Part shown: one piece after another, positions 20,332 to 31,090 of the stretch
How positions within the stretch are numbered: the stretch's first letter is position 1
Layout of the letters: each line of letters begins with the position of its first letter
Source of the DNA: Mesorhabditis belari
Lineage: Eukaryota; Nematoda; Chromadorea; Rhabditida; Rhabditidae
Assembly: GCA_958450365.1 (NCBI GenBank)
Contig: CAUEEP010000211.1
Span: 434,001-498,000 of the forward strand
DNA: 64,000 nucleotides
Direction: 5' to 3'
Notes under the pieces: generated by a model
What the model saw: only the letters and a program-made list of their open reading frames with translations
The model's database searches: none
What the model was told of the DNA's origin: nothing
Program-made: the position numbers and the translations under genes

Positions 20332-23203
20332 ATGAAAGGTTTACTGTATTTTCTATGTCTTATAACTGTTTCAAGTTCATTGGACTGTCTCGAGGATGAA
20401 GCTGACGAGAGATTTTTGACCACTCACGTGAGTTTATGCTAAAGAATGCAAAGAAATAGCTTGAATAGCTTAAAATAGCTTAAAATAGCTTAAAACTTGA
20501 AATTTCCTTTAACACTATAAAGGTTTGGCCCACTTCAGTACCCCGGACGAATCTACAGACTCTTTTAAATCCTCTTAAACCTAAAGATCTAAAGATTTGT
20601 CTGACATTCTGTAGCAGAATCTACAGTCAAACTTCGATACAACAAACTGTAAGGACGATTGAATTTATCAAGGCACTTGCTTGAAAATCTCTTGCTTGAA
20701 AAGACACTTGCTTGAAAATCTTCCTTCGAAGTTTGCCAACTCTATCGCTTCGTTAACAAGGTAGCAAGACAAGTTGCTAACAAAACAAGTTAGCAAGCAA
20801 AACAAGTTGCTAACAAAACAAGTGCTAACAAAACAAGTTAGCAACAAAATGTTGGAAATACAACTAAAGAACATTAAAGTAATTAGTTCGGGTCTTCTTT
20901 CTAGTTTTTTTTGGGTCAAATTCCTGTCAAAGTTCCCTCAACACTTCGACTTTCCATTTTCGACATAATCCTAGTTGCTCTCGGCAGCTTTCCCTTTTAG
21001 AATTCGAAAAACAACTCCGTGACGTTTCTTGAATTTATCCAGCAAAACGCCACTCGCTTGAAAATCTCGAATTCCTTCCAAGCTTGCCAACTCTATCGGG
21101 ATTGATTGCCCCGGGATTGATTGCTCCGGGATTGATTGCTCCGGGATTGATTGCTCCGGGATTGGTTGCTCCGGGTTACTCAACCTCTCTCGCACTTTTA
21201 CTAAATCAAATCAAGTTAGCTCTATCAGCTCTATCAGCCTTTGTTCCCAATCCCTTCAAGCGTTTTATCGTCTTGTTCACAAGCCGCATAAAAATACCGA
21301 AATTTTGAGAAATTGCACGTGTCAAGCGCCCGTCAATGCAACGCTATGATCGAGTTTCAACAAACATTCTTGATCATCTCTAAAATCATCTTGATCTTGA
21401 TCATCATCTTGATCTTGATCATCATCTTGATCTTGATCATCATCTTGACCTTGATCATCATCTTGATCTTGATCATCATCTTGATCTTGATCATCATCTT
21501 GATCTTGATCATCATCTTGATCTTGATCATCATCTTGATCTTGATCATCATCTTGGTCCTGATCACCATCTTGATCTTGATCATCATCTCTAAAACAACA
21601 CTATATAATCTTAGAAATTATTCCAAATAACAAAGATAAACATGAAAAAAGTAAAAGATATAAAATAACAACATATAGGTGACATCAAATGGTCACAGAT
21701 AAAGTTGTAGTTCTCATTTTACAGGCTCGAACGATCACTTGCAAGCCTGAATGCGATTTTTGTGCCACAATCACAAGAGAGGTGAGTTTAAGAAGAAAAA
21801 TGGGAAGGAATTGCACTAAAAAAATCTTGTTTTCTAAAAGATTTGTATGCTATCGTACTTAAAACTGACTTTTTAATGGCACTGGAAGATGGGACATTTG
21901 GGTCCCCTTTCCCATTGGCAATCTAACTTTAAGCTCAAATTTCTTTGGGTTGAGCTGTTCAAATGAAATCATTTTTGTACCAATCGATAGAGAAAGATTT
22001 GGCGCATCTAATAATATCAATAATTTATAAATTGAACACCTCAACACCAAGATATTTGAACTTAAAGTTAGATGTCAATGGGAAATCTCTGATAATGATC
22101 GTTTGAGTTCTATAAAACTAAAATAAGACTTTTATTAGCTAATGGTATATAAAATTACAAGGTGCAGAGCATACTTTATTGAGAAAAATGTACCCAAATA
22201 ATAAACAATACAAAACGCTCATTTATTTCCGGACAATCTAATAGAATTATAGATTTTCCTTAAAGTTATCCAGGATTTGTTGACAATCTATTAGTTTTTT
22301 CTTAGCTTGATAAGCTTGATAAGCTTTTTTTAATCGTTCTTCTTATTGCAATGACTTTTATAGTTCTTGGTGAATGGTGAGAAGCGGGAAAGAACGATGC
22401 GGAGTTGTGGATGTGAACCGATTCGATCAGCGAATGGACGAGTGACAAAATGCAAGGTATATTAGATTTATCTCATTTGTTTATCCCATTTGTCTCATCC
22501 ATTTTACTCTCAAGCTTGTTCAGTTAAACAAACTTTATGTTTTTTTAAGTTCCTAGTGAACAAGATGCGACTTGAGGAGTTCACAGAGAAGAGGGAAAGA
22601 GCAAGAGTCGAGATGGCTTGTTGTAGAGGAGATCGGTCAGTGAAATTGAATCGATTTTAGGGAAAGTTTAGTGAAGTGAAGCCTCTCACAAAGTTACAAT
22701 GCAGTCATGCAAATTGAACAAATGTTTAGCTGCAATGACGGGCCTCATCCACCTCCTCCTTCATCAACTCCATCACCTCCTCCATCAACACTTCCACAAG
22801 AGGTAATGGTAAAGTCTATCGACTCTATACTAGACTTGGCTAGTCTCTAATCAAGGCAACTAAAAGCAAATCGATTTACTCTAAAATTAGACCAATGTTC
22901 GCCCCAAATTTGGCTAAATTCTTGATAAAAGCTCTACATTTTGTTAAACCAAAACCAGTTAAGATTTTCAAGATTGAAACTGATCTGTTGAAGCTTTAAA
23001 GATTGTTTAAAGCTTTTTTTGATAAATTTTTAAAACTCAAGTCTACTGAGGACTTTGTTAAATGTTTACAGCACAAATCCACTGAAAACTTTCAGGAAGA
23101 TTTTCAAGAAGAAGAGCTTGAAGAAAGCGTTTTCGTCGCATCATCCCCAAAAAACTCTCTCATTTCCTCATTTCTCATCATTTTTCTTGTCTACTTTTGT
23201 TAA
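20332..23203 (+). CDS. Secreted, Cys-rich, probably GPI- or membrane-anchored protein (6 exons, 182 aa)
   Basis: No family is recognised with certainty. Exons: 20332-20427, 21725-21781, 22364-22456, 22550-22635, 22694-22802 and 23096-23203; all phases agree. The start is ATG, giving the signal peptide MKGLLYFLCLITVSSS. The middle is Cys-rich: TITCKPECDFCATI, MRSCGCEPI, EMACCRGDR and MFSCNDG. This is followed by a Pro/Ser linker (PPPPSSTPSPPPS), an acidic stretch and the hydrophobic C-terminus SLISSFLIIFLVYFC, which could be a GPI signal or a tail anchor. The CC...D...CN arrangement recalls nematode ET-module or Ly6-like proteins, but this is only a resemblance. Exons 3 and 4 both begin FLVN and may be an internal duplication. 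Intron 1 holds three minisatellites. The acceptor of exon 4 (TTTTTTAAG) is unusual. Confidence 0.65.
20755..20850. repeat. Tandem repeat, AACAAAACAAGTTAGCAA units
   Basis: About five irregular units in intron 1 of the Cys-rich secreted protein gene. Confidence 0.8.
21098..21180. repeat. Tandem repeat, ATTGATTGCTCCGGG unit
   Basis: Five copies of a 15-bp unit in intron 1 of the Cys-rich secreted protein gene. Confidence 0.9.
21370..21592. repeat. Tandem repeat, ATCATCTTGATCTTGATC unit
   Basis: About twelve copies of an 18-bp unit in intron 1 of the Cys-rich secreted protein gene. Frames through it (Ile-Leu-rich and Lys-Met-rich) are products of the repeat. Confidence 0.9.
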
Positions 23204-23419
23204 GTTTTATATTTTTTAAGTGTAAAAAGCTGTATTACTTTAAAAATTTGCTTTTTTGAGCTTTTTTCTCAAAATTTTGATGTCTTTCAAATCAAATTTA
23301 GTTTAATTTTTTGACTAAAGTTAAATGAATGTAAATTTATTTCTTTTAAATGTAAAGAAAAGATAAAATTTGTTTTCTTGAAGAATAATGAATGGTTTTA
23401 TGGCTTTAATCATCAAATA

Positions 23420-23518
23420 TATACCGTAAATACTGTAATAGTACCCCACCGCCATAATGACGGTGCGGAGCGTTGCGTAGTCTAGCTTTGAACGAGTTTT
23501 TCTCGACACTGGTTTATG
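23420..23518. mobile_element. Truncated MITE, ACCGTAAATACTGTAATAGT family
   Basis: It begins TACCGTAAATACTGTAATAG and matches the left end of the full copy at 53906-54175 as far as GACACTGGTTTATG. The rest is missing; a second element begins four bases later. Confidence 0.8.
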
Positions 23519-23521
23519 CTA

Positions 23522-24041
23522 TTGGGTTGGGGAGAATGAGTCGGCTCCGAAAATGAAAAAAATGTCTAAAACTTCAATTCGACTTCGTCAAATAATATGC
23601 GTTTGATATGAGTAGAATGGTTAACTAATTCTCTACAAAATCACATTTAAAAGAAAATTCAAACAGCGCCTCCGCTCAAGAAAAAGCCATTTTTTCACAA
23701 AAACTACAAACTGTGATCTAGAAAAAACCATTGGTGGGATCTTCCTGCAAATTTGGCAACTTAAGTAATTGAATGTGCTCTATCTTTTTTATATAAACAC
23801 CAAAGGAGGTTTATGTGGAAGAAACTGTTCAAGCAATGAGTCGAACTTTTTGTCATTTTGATTAGCTGCGTTTGGAAGTTCATAAACTCCACGAAAGAAA
23901 AGCTTTGTGGAATCTCTCAAAAGTGATTTTGTAGAGAAATAGTGGACCATTTTGATGAAACAAAACGTGTATTTAAAGAAGGTTTTATGGGTGCAAAAAG
24001 TTTCTTTAAATTTCGGCGCCGACTCATTCTCCCCAACCCAA
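23522..24041. mobile_element. 520-bp non-auton. TA-target element, copy 1
   Basis: Flanked by TA on both sides, with inverted ends TTGGGTTGGGGA. A second copy in opposite orientation lies at 48139-48658 and is exactly the same length. Both share inner sequence such as AAACCATTGGTGGGATCTTC. No open frame is conserved between them. TA target and ends fit a Tc1/mariner-type non-autonomous element. Confidence 0.85.
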
Positions 24042-24268
24042 TACATGCTAAATTCTCGATCAACAGCCAGTTTTTCTCTTCGAAGTTTAATCAAATATCA
24101 AACAAATTTCAAAGAAAATTCTATTTTTTTGGTGAAATTTGGTAGAAGCTTTTACAGTTTACAGTTTCAGTTTACTCGTTCGTCGTTTTGACTAGTTTTG
24201 ACGAGCAAACATAACTTTAATTCAACTCTAAAACTTTTGTAGAGATTTCTAGAAAAATCCAAAAAATA

Positions 24269-24340
24269 GGTCCTGGCCGGGATCGAACCGGCGACCTTGC
24301 CCGTGTGAAGGGCACGTGATAACCACTACACCACACGACC
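24269..24340 (-). tRNA. tRNA-Val(CAC), copy A, one acceptor mismatch
   Basis: A 72-nt cloverleaf. The anticodon stem TGCCC/GGGCA closes loop TTCACAC, giving anticodon CAC. The B-box is GGTTCGATCC. The acceptor is GGTCGTG against CAGGACC, so pair 5 is G:G where copies B and C have C:G. It may be a weakened gene. No intron. Confidence 0.85.
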
Positions 24341-24419
24341 ACTTGCTTGGGCGCGTTAGAAAGCCGTTTTTAAACCAACCATGACCTAAAATGGTTCCAA
24401 TTCAAAAAGTGGATAACTG

Positions 24420-25503
24420 AATATTTTTAAAAGTACCGTAATCTTGACGGGCAAAGATACTGTAAAGAGCAAGATAAAACTGCCCATTTTCTGTGGTTAA
24501 AATTTCTTTTTGATATCAGCAAGTTCCTTTCATATTTCCTTTATCAATTTTCGTCATATTTAGAAATTCTTGATCATAAAACTTAAAACAAGCTTTTAGA
24601 TCACCAAGAATTTCTAATTTCTAATTTCTAATAACTTTTAAATTTCTATTTTTTCTAATAATGATCCATATTTTAGTTAACAACCATAGAAAGTCAAGAA
24701 AGAGGAACTGGGCATATGATTTATTCACCGAAAACTCAACTCTTCTGATTGCTTAATTGTCATTACCTCATGCAGAACTTAGAAATAAACGCAACAAAAT
24801 AATTTTAAAAGCAGAAAATGTTCTGTTGGCGAGATCGAGAGAAACGAAAACACGACAAGGAATAGAGTTTTGCGAAAATGTTTGACTCTTTATTAGGTAC
24901 GATAAAAGCTTAATCTGTAAAGTAAAAAATTTTGTTAATAATTTTATTAATAACCATAGAAAGTCAAGAAAAAGTAACAATTTCGAAATATGCAACTTCT
25001 CCTCTCAACACGGATGTGCTTGAGCTTTAGCTTGAGAGCCATCAACCTCCGTTCGTGTTGAAAATCAGCAAGATGTGTCAAATGAAATGATAACTTAAAA
25101 CATGAAGATTAAAATGATACTGATCATTTTAGGCCCTGATTTCTCCAGCTCCGTCAAAGAAGAAAGCTATCGCAATTTGCGTTAATCAAGTAAATTGGTG
25201 CACTCTAGATTAATGGTAACATTTTGGTCCTCTACGATCAGTCTTCAGCTTTTTGGTACTCGTAGGCAGTAACTTTAATTCAACTCTAAAGCTTTTGGTA
25301 CCGTGACTTCAGTATTTCCAGAAAAATCCAAAAGATAGGTCCTGGCCGGGATCGAACCGGCGACCTTGCCCGTGTGAAGGGCACGTGATAACCACTACAC
25401 CACAGGACCACTTGATCGCGTGCTTTAGAAAGCCGTTTTTAAATCAACCATGACCTAAAATGGTTCCAATTCAAAAAGTAGACAACTGAATATTTTTAAA
25501 AGT
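24420..25503. repeat. tRNA-Val duplication block, left partner of an inverted repeat
   Basis: Most of this block reappears as reverse complement at about 35940-37440; for example CAGCAAGATGTGTCAAATGA-side sequence around 25060 and GAAAACACGACAAGGAATAG around 24848 have counterparts near 37095 and 37300. The tRNA cassette itself exists three times (A and B here, C at 36758). The block also carries the unoccupied form of the pogo and fold-back target sites. Confidence 0.8.
25338..25409 (-). tRNA. tRNA-Val(CAC), copy B, intact
   Basis: Same 72-nt sequence as copy C, with the acceptor GGTCCTG/CAGGACC fully paired, anticodon loop TTCACAC and T-arm GCCGG/CCGGC. The pogo-like element begins 96 bp to its right. 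Confidence 0.95.
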
Positions 25504-25504
25504 A

Positions 25505-27685
25505 CCGTAATAGTTCTAATAGAAGACATTAATGTCATTTTCATTAATGTCTTCTAATTTTCAACCCCTTCCCCAAAGGGTCTTCTGTTAGAGACTGGTC
25601 TTCTGTTAGAGACTGGTCTTCTAATTTTCAATCCCCTTCCCAAAGGGTCTTCTATTAGAGACTGGTCTTGAATTTGTCAAAGCTTTAGAGAACGATTTTA
25701 GGAAGCAACCCTTTTTAAAAATCAGTCACATTTGTATCATCACTTTATTCACTTAGTTAAAGCAACAATTAACAACAATAACAACAAATAATTATTAACA
25801 TAAAACATAAAACAATTTGAAAGGAGCAAATCCGTTAAAAAACCTCAATTTAATTTTCATTAATGTCATTGATTTCAATCGAGGCATCGCTTTCGTAATC
25901 CTTGTTTTCCTCGTCTTCGCCCAAATCAATTTCATCCAATAATTGAGCAACCATCTCATCATTTCGGGCTTGCAACAATTTGGAGGCCGCTTCTGGAACT
26001 GCACCGTTGGGCTAAAATAAAAACACTAAATACATTAAAAATCTTATAAAGTAAAAAGCAGCTAAAATTTTACTTACTTTGAAACAGGAGATTTGATCGT
26101 CTTCCGATCCATCAATAGCAACCGTAATTCCGCAGGATTTGAATGATCCAGCGATGAGATCCTTATCCAAATCATTCCAAGCATCGGTGATCCATTGTAA
26201 GTAGTTGTCCATTGATGGAGCTTTGATATTACCTCCTTTTGTGGTTTCCTGATCTCCATGCATCATCCAATCGTCGTAGTAGCTTCGGATTTTGGGCCTT
26301 GAAGGGATGATTCCAAACAACATCTGGTGCTTGAATAAATTTTGTGCACCCTCCTGGAATTACCGCCGAGTCCATTTTAATTGCTTTAAGTACTCGCTTC
26401 GTCGAGCTCGAAATGTGACAGCGAAAGCTGTCCCAACCCAAAAAGCACTTGAAAAGTCCAGCATGTCCAAAGGTTCTCTTGAGAAAGTCGGCCGTCAGAT
26501 CATCATTCATCCATGTCGTTCGCTCCCAGACAAGATTCAATTTACCTCCAAATCGCTTTTGGATGACCGGATCAATTCGTTTCCGTGGCAAAAGAACAAA
26601 AGGCTTGCACTTGTAACCGTCGGAGCGCGCCGTAAGCATCACAGAAATTTTTGTCTTTTCATGTCCACTTGATCGAACTGAGACTTCATTTGCTCCTTTT
26701 TCATCAACACATTTTCCGCCAATTGGATCAAGGAAGACGGCCGTTTCATCACAAGCGTAGATGTGTGTGTATTTGTTCTCCTTTTGCATCCGATTGAGAT
26801 ACATTACGAAATTGACCAACACATCAGCATATTCGTGGGGAGGCTTCTGACAGATTGACGTTGGAGTTCTCATTGAAAATCCATGACGCTTCATGAACTT
26901 TTGAAGCCATCCCAATGAACAATCGACTTTGATATCGTTTTGCTCACAAAAACGCTTTGCTTTTCTTGGACCAAACGCCTCGAGACCTTGTTTTTCTTCT
27001 GTCGTTCGCTTCGGACCCATTCGGCAAGTTCCACGTCGAGTTGCGTATTTGTGAGGGTTCGGCCACCTCCTTTTAACCTCTTGTATGATTTCCCCATCTT
27101 TCGCAATCGTTTTTCTTGCGAAATCCATTCGCGAATCATCTTTCTGCTGACTTGAAACTTTGTGCTTGCAACATTCTTTGAGATCGTCTTTGCAAATTCA
27201 ATTGTTTCTAACTTAAACTCGATCGAATATGCCTTCCGTTTGTTTCCATTCTTGAGCAGTTCCGCTTCGAGAGCCTCCAAAGCATTCTCCGAATCTTGAT
27301 TCATCTCGTTTTCATTCTCCTTTTCTCGTTCCTTGAAGATTTCAAAGTCGTCTCCTTCATCTTTTCGAATATCTCGATACTCCTCCAGAGAATCCGTGCG
27401 AATTGGCAGTCGCTCAGCCATCAGCCCTGAAAATAAACACATTATTTATTTTAAGACAAGAAACAAGAATTACAAAAAACACTAGTAGGAAAGAAATAAT
27501 AACTTTGCACAATGATTTTTACAAGAAAATCTGGGTGGTAGCAGGATACGGTAACATAGTGCATTTTAAGAGTTTGGGTCTTCTAATAGAGACTGGTCTT
27601 CTATTTTTCAACCTCCCTTCAAAAGGGTCTTCTATTGGAGACTGGTCTTCTAATAGAGATTGGTCTTCTATTAGAATTATTACGG
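25505..27685 (-). mobile_element. Pogo-like DNA transposon, nearly complete
   Basis: Inverted ends read CCGTAATARTTCTAATAGAA from both sides, flanked by TA (25503-25504 and 27686-27687). Subterminal GGTCTTCTATTAGAGACT-type repeats are present at both ends. Removing the element restores AAAAGTA...TAATCTTGA, which matches tRNA cassette A at about 24431-24447, so an empty site is present. It carries one transposase gene with an intron and two frameshifts. Confidence 0.9.
25850..27421 (-). pseudogene. Pogo/Tigger-type transposase, two frameshifts
   Basis: It starts at ATG 27421 (MAERLPIRTD). The N-terminal CENP-B-like helix-turn-helix region contains YSIEFKLETIEFAKTISKN and KMIREW; a second DNA-binding half contains LGWLQKFMKRHGFSMRTPTS. 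The DDE domain shows YACDETAVFLDP, then GWDSFRCHIS, then QAPDVVWNHPFK, and ends with an acidic tail (DEIDLGEDEENKDYESDAS). Frame changes are needed near 26955-26975 and near 26293-26303. A normal intron lies at 26012-26077 (GTAAGT...TTTTAG), followed by the last exon 26011-25850. Apart from the two shifts the frame is clean, so decay is recent, or the shifts are assembly errors. Confidence 0.85.
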
Positions 27686-27689
27686 TAGA

Positions 27690-28735
27690 TTAATCTTGAT
27701 GGTCAAAGATACTGTAAAGGGCAAGATAAAAGTTTTCTTCTTTCTATTTCTAAAAGTAAATTAATCTTGACGGTCAAGGATACTGTAAGATAAAAAATAC
27801 AATATTTTTAAAAAACTCATTTTCTATTTTTGGATATCAAAGACGTATTTTTTGGAAAGTACGGGTTTTGAAAAAACTAAAAATACTAAAAGAAATACTA
27901 AAAAACTTTTGCGCTTATGCAACTGTACAAGAAAGGAAGGTACTATTGTAATATTGTAATATTGTAGCTATTGTAACTATTGTAATAGTACCTCCCTAGT
28001 ATAGTAATAGTAATAGTAATAGTATTTACGGTATGAAATCGGCAATAGTGTCAAGCTGAGGTTCTTCAGAATTACACTTTCATCAATCTAAACCTAATTC
28101 ATCATCACTCGACTCTGATCTGATGATTGGGACGAGTGCATGGCGATGAGTGCCGATTTGATTTCGTTTGACGAATTTTTGGGGAACATTACGACATTAC
28201 GTCCGAAAAGTAAACGTTTTTGAGCTTTTTGTGAGCTCAAGTAAAACAAAAACATTATTGAAAAGATTTGAAATGGATTTGAAAATGTTTAACCTTAGAT
28301 TTGGTGTGAATATGGGAGATCTTAACAAGATCGAGTTTTTCACCGAGCTTCTCGATTGGGCTCTCATATTTCAGCTCACCGGGGGATTCAAACGGGATTT
28401 TCAATTGGTGAGTTGAGGGGTCAGGGTTTCTAAAGCTGCTCTTACGATTATTCAAAAGCTACTCAGCCAAAAAACATCTCTTTTATGAGAGATGTGTCCG
28501 TCTGTCCGCCAGTGTGTCCAAGCCGTATCTCGCCAGCAATAGCTCGGATTGAGCTGAAAATTTAACATCAAACAGTCAACTTTTTTATTACCTTTAATAT
28601 GATTACGACAGTTCTACTAAGGAGTAACTGTAGTAATGTCTAATAATAAGGTGTACTTTAAGTTCCCCAAAAATTCGTCAAACGAAATCAAATCGGCACT
28701 CATCGCCATGCACTCGTCCCAATCATCAGATCTAC
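27690..28735. repeat. MITE remnants and a fold-back element; no gene
   Basis: Positions about 27910-28035 resemble the ACCGTAAATACTGTAATAGT MITE family (right end TAGTATTTACGGTA). Positions 28117-28735 are a fold-back whose arms share GATTGGGACGAGTGCATGGC and AATTTTTGGGGAA. The centre includes CCGTATCTCGCCAGCAATAG. I see no supported exon. Confidence 0.7.
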
Positions 28736-28916
28736 AGATCTACAAGAAGAGATCTTGAAGAGAGAGAAATTCTTTAAGAAAAAGATCAATTGTACCAGTT
28801 AGAGTGCTTGTTTTTAAGTGGAAATAATAGATAGCAAACTAAATAATAGATAACAAACTGAAATCACTATCATTTTGAGAATATTTCGTTTGTTTCCATA
28901 TTATTGGGTCACTGTA

Positions 28917-28918
28917 GT

Positions 28919-28955
<37 letters not shown>

Positions 28956-28956
28956 T

Positions 28957-29033
<77 letters not shown>

Positions 29034-29090
29034 TAGGCTCAGGCTCAGGCTCAGGCTCAGGCTTAGGCTCAGGCTCAGGCTCAGGCTGGC
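28917..29090. repeat. Hexanucleotide microsatellite (CAGGCT)n
   Basis: About 29 units with a few TAGGCT variants. Frames through it read Gly-Ser or Ser-Leu repeats and are not considered genes. Confidence 0.95.
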
Positions 29091-29739
29091 ATTCAGAAAA
29101 GATGGTAGCTTGGTGAGCTGTAAAGAAAAGCCAAAAACCCGATTCAAATACCCCAAAAACTTTTCCGATAGAAAAAATTCGGAAAGAAGCACCGTATTCT
29201 ACAAGAATACAGTACTCTTGTCTTATAAGATATTCAGTTTTCGGATGATAACGAAGTCATGGAATAAGGCGATTAAAATTATTCATTTTATCTACAAAAG
29301 GCTATTAATACCAGGGAAAAACTGAAGAATAAATGTTAATTGATTAGTAGAATTGATTTGCCAGAAAAAGACAGCCGGAATACGGTAGCTTTTCAATGTA
29401 CTTTTAAACAAAATGGACAAATTTTAGTCAAGTTTTCAATGTTAGTTTCTTTTTTCATTCAAATTTCAGGACTTTAGCTGAATATCTTTTATTATTGAGC
29501 CTGCTAAAATCAATAATTTTATTCTTTTCCTTTCACTTCCTTCTTTCATTTTTCATTCATTTCCCTAAAAACTGATAAAAGGGGTGCTTTGTGTTGCGCA
29601 AATTTATCCACTTTTCATTTCAAATATTTGGCTTTTCTTTCGACTTCTTTTCATTATTTTAAAGTCGAAAAATTAGCATTTAAAAACTTTACATTGAATT
29701 GACTTTTACATTGAAATTTTATCATTTTTGCATTAGCTA

Positions 29740-30385
29740 ATGGACGACGAATCAGGAATTTCGCGGCTTTACGACGAAAATTTGGCGTTTAGAAAAGGTG
29801 AAAATTGCCTAATGTACTTTGATTTTAAGGCTATTTTAAAAAAATAAAATGTTTAGAAAATAAATATTTAAAATTTAAATGTATATAAAAATTAGCATTT
29901 AGATAATGAATCGATGGAAAATGAATCGAAAAATGAATCGATTCAGCCTCAAAAAGCGCAAGTCGCCGAAGAAGAGGATCTTTCTCAGTAAAAAAAACTT
30001 TATAAAGTAGCATATTTTCAGGATTTTCTAAAAGGTGAATGATTTGGAAAGCTGGAAAGCTATCGTTCTATTCTTTCAGCCATTCTTTCAGCTATTCTTT
30101 CAGCCATTCTTTCAGCTATTCTTTCAGCCATTCTTTCAGCCATTCTTTCAGCTATTCTTTCAGCTATTCTTTCAGCTATTCTTTCAGCTATTCTTTCAGA
30201 TTTTGTCCATTCTACTTAGTCACCTTTTAGAAAATGGATTGCTCGCTGAAAAGCTAATGAGTTTTAGTTACGACTACCCGCTATCGAGATCCATTGTGCC
30301 TGGGAGCATGCCTTCTTTACCCAGATCGTCACCACCAACTCAATTTTGTGAGCAAGGTTTGTTTGGGAGAAGAATGTCTTTCTAA
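29740..30385 (+). CDS. Possible small gene, structure uncertain
   Basis: Exon 1 (29740-29797) reads MDDESGISRLYDENLAFRK with a good donor. Exon 2 (29903-29987) continues in phase as the acidic DNESMENESKNESIQ segment. A later exon (30231-30385) reads ENGLLAEKLMSFSYDYPL and ends at a stop after GRRMSF. The phase between exons 2 and 3 does not agree unless a weak donor and a 13-nt microexon (30021-30033) are used, so either the model is wrong or only the first two exons belong together (47 aa ending DLSQ). No family is recognised. Confidence 0.35.
30065..30200. repeat. Tandem repeat, CATTCTTTCAGC/TATTCTTTCAGC 12-bp unit
   Basis: About eleven copies of a 12-bp unit, each containing TTCTTTCAG, which is a good splice-acceptor match. 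It lies inside the proposed intron of the gene at 29740. Confidence 0.9.
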
Positions 30386-31090
30386 AAGACACCTATTTTT
30401 GACAAACTACCGTAATCAGTTTCATTTGATTAGTTTAATTTTGAAAAAAACGGATTGTTAAAAGAGTATATTGTGCTTGATTGCTTTCCTAAACGATTAC
30501 GGTAGTTTTAGACACGTTTTAGGAAACACATCAACTAGAGATTTCGTGTGTTTCTCTTGAGTAAAGCGTTCTCTAAAAGGCACCAGAAAACTACTGTAAT
30601 CCGTACCGTCAGTTTCCATTTGATCAACTTTGATTCTGAACAAATCTGATTTGATTCTGATCAACTCTGATTTAATCCATTTGATCAACTTTGATTCTGA
30701 TAACTTGATCCATTTGATCAACTCTGATTTAATCCATTTGATCAACTCAATTTTGGTATCATTCGATAAGAAATCACAAGCCTCATTCAATGATACCAAA
30801 AATTGGGCTGATTCGATGAAAACTGATAGGTTGATTATAGCTATGCATCAGATTTGGGAATTTGAGCATAAAATACACCAAAAACAAGTTCAAAAGTGAA
30901 AAATTCGCTTCAAAAGAGGAGTCAAAATTGAGAAGAAAAGTTTGAAATGAAAATCTGCGATAATCAATTTGCATTTAAGCGATCGGCGCAAAAAGTACAA
31001 TTTGCATTTAAGCGCCAAATATAAGAGAAAAATTTCCCTTTCAAGTATCATTTGTTAACCTTCACACCGGAGTCGAGCAACGACACAAGG
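30386..31090. other. Intergenic region before the kinase gene
   Basis: Contains repeats of CCATTTGATCAACTCTGATT (30615-30745) and one hairpin of the TTTTGGTATCATTCGAT family (30750-30800). The kinase promoter should lie near 30900-31090. No gene is seen. Confidence 0.5.

Noticed and set aside
21370..21592. CRISPR-like regular spacing of an 18-bp unit
   Set aside because: Units are directly adjacent with no unique spacers; eukaryotic minisatellite.
21313..21630. Ile/Leu-rich 105-aa frame
   Set aside because: Translation of the 18-bp minisatellite.
28839..29192. Ser-Leu repeat frame and Gly-Ser repeat frame
   Set aside because: Both come from the (CAGGCT)n array; no splice or start context.
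30035..30230. Phe-rich and Ser-Phe repeat frames
   Set aside because: Come from the 12-bp TTCTTTCAGC repeat.
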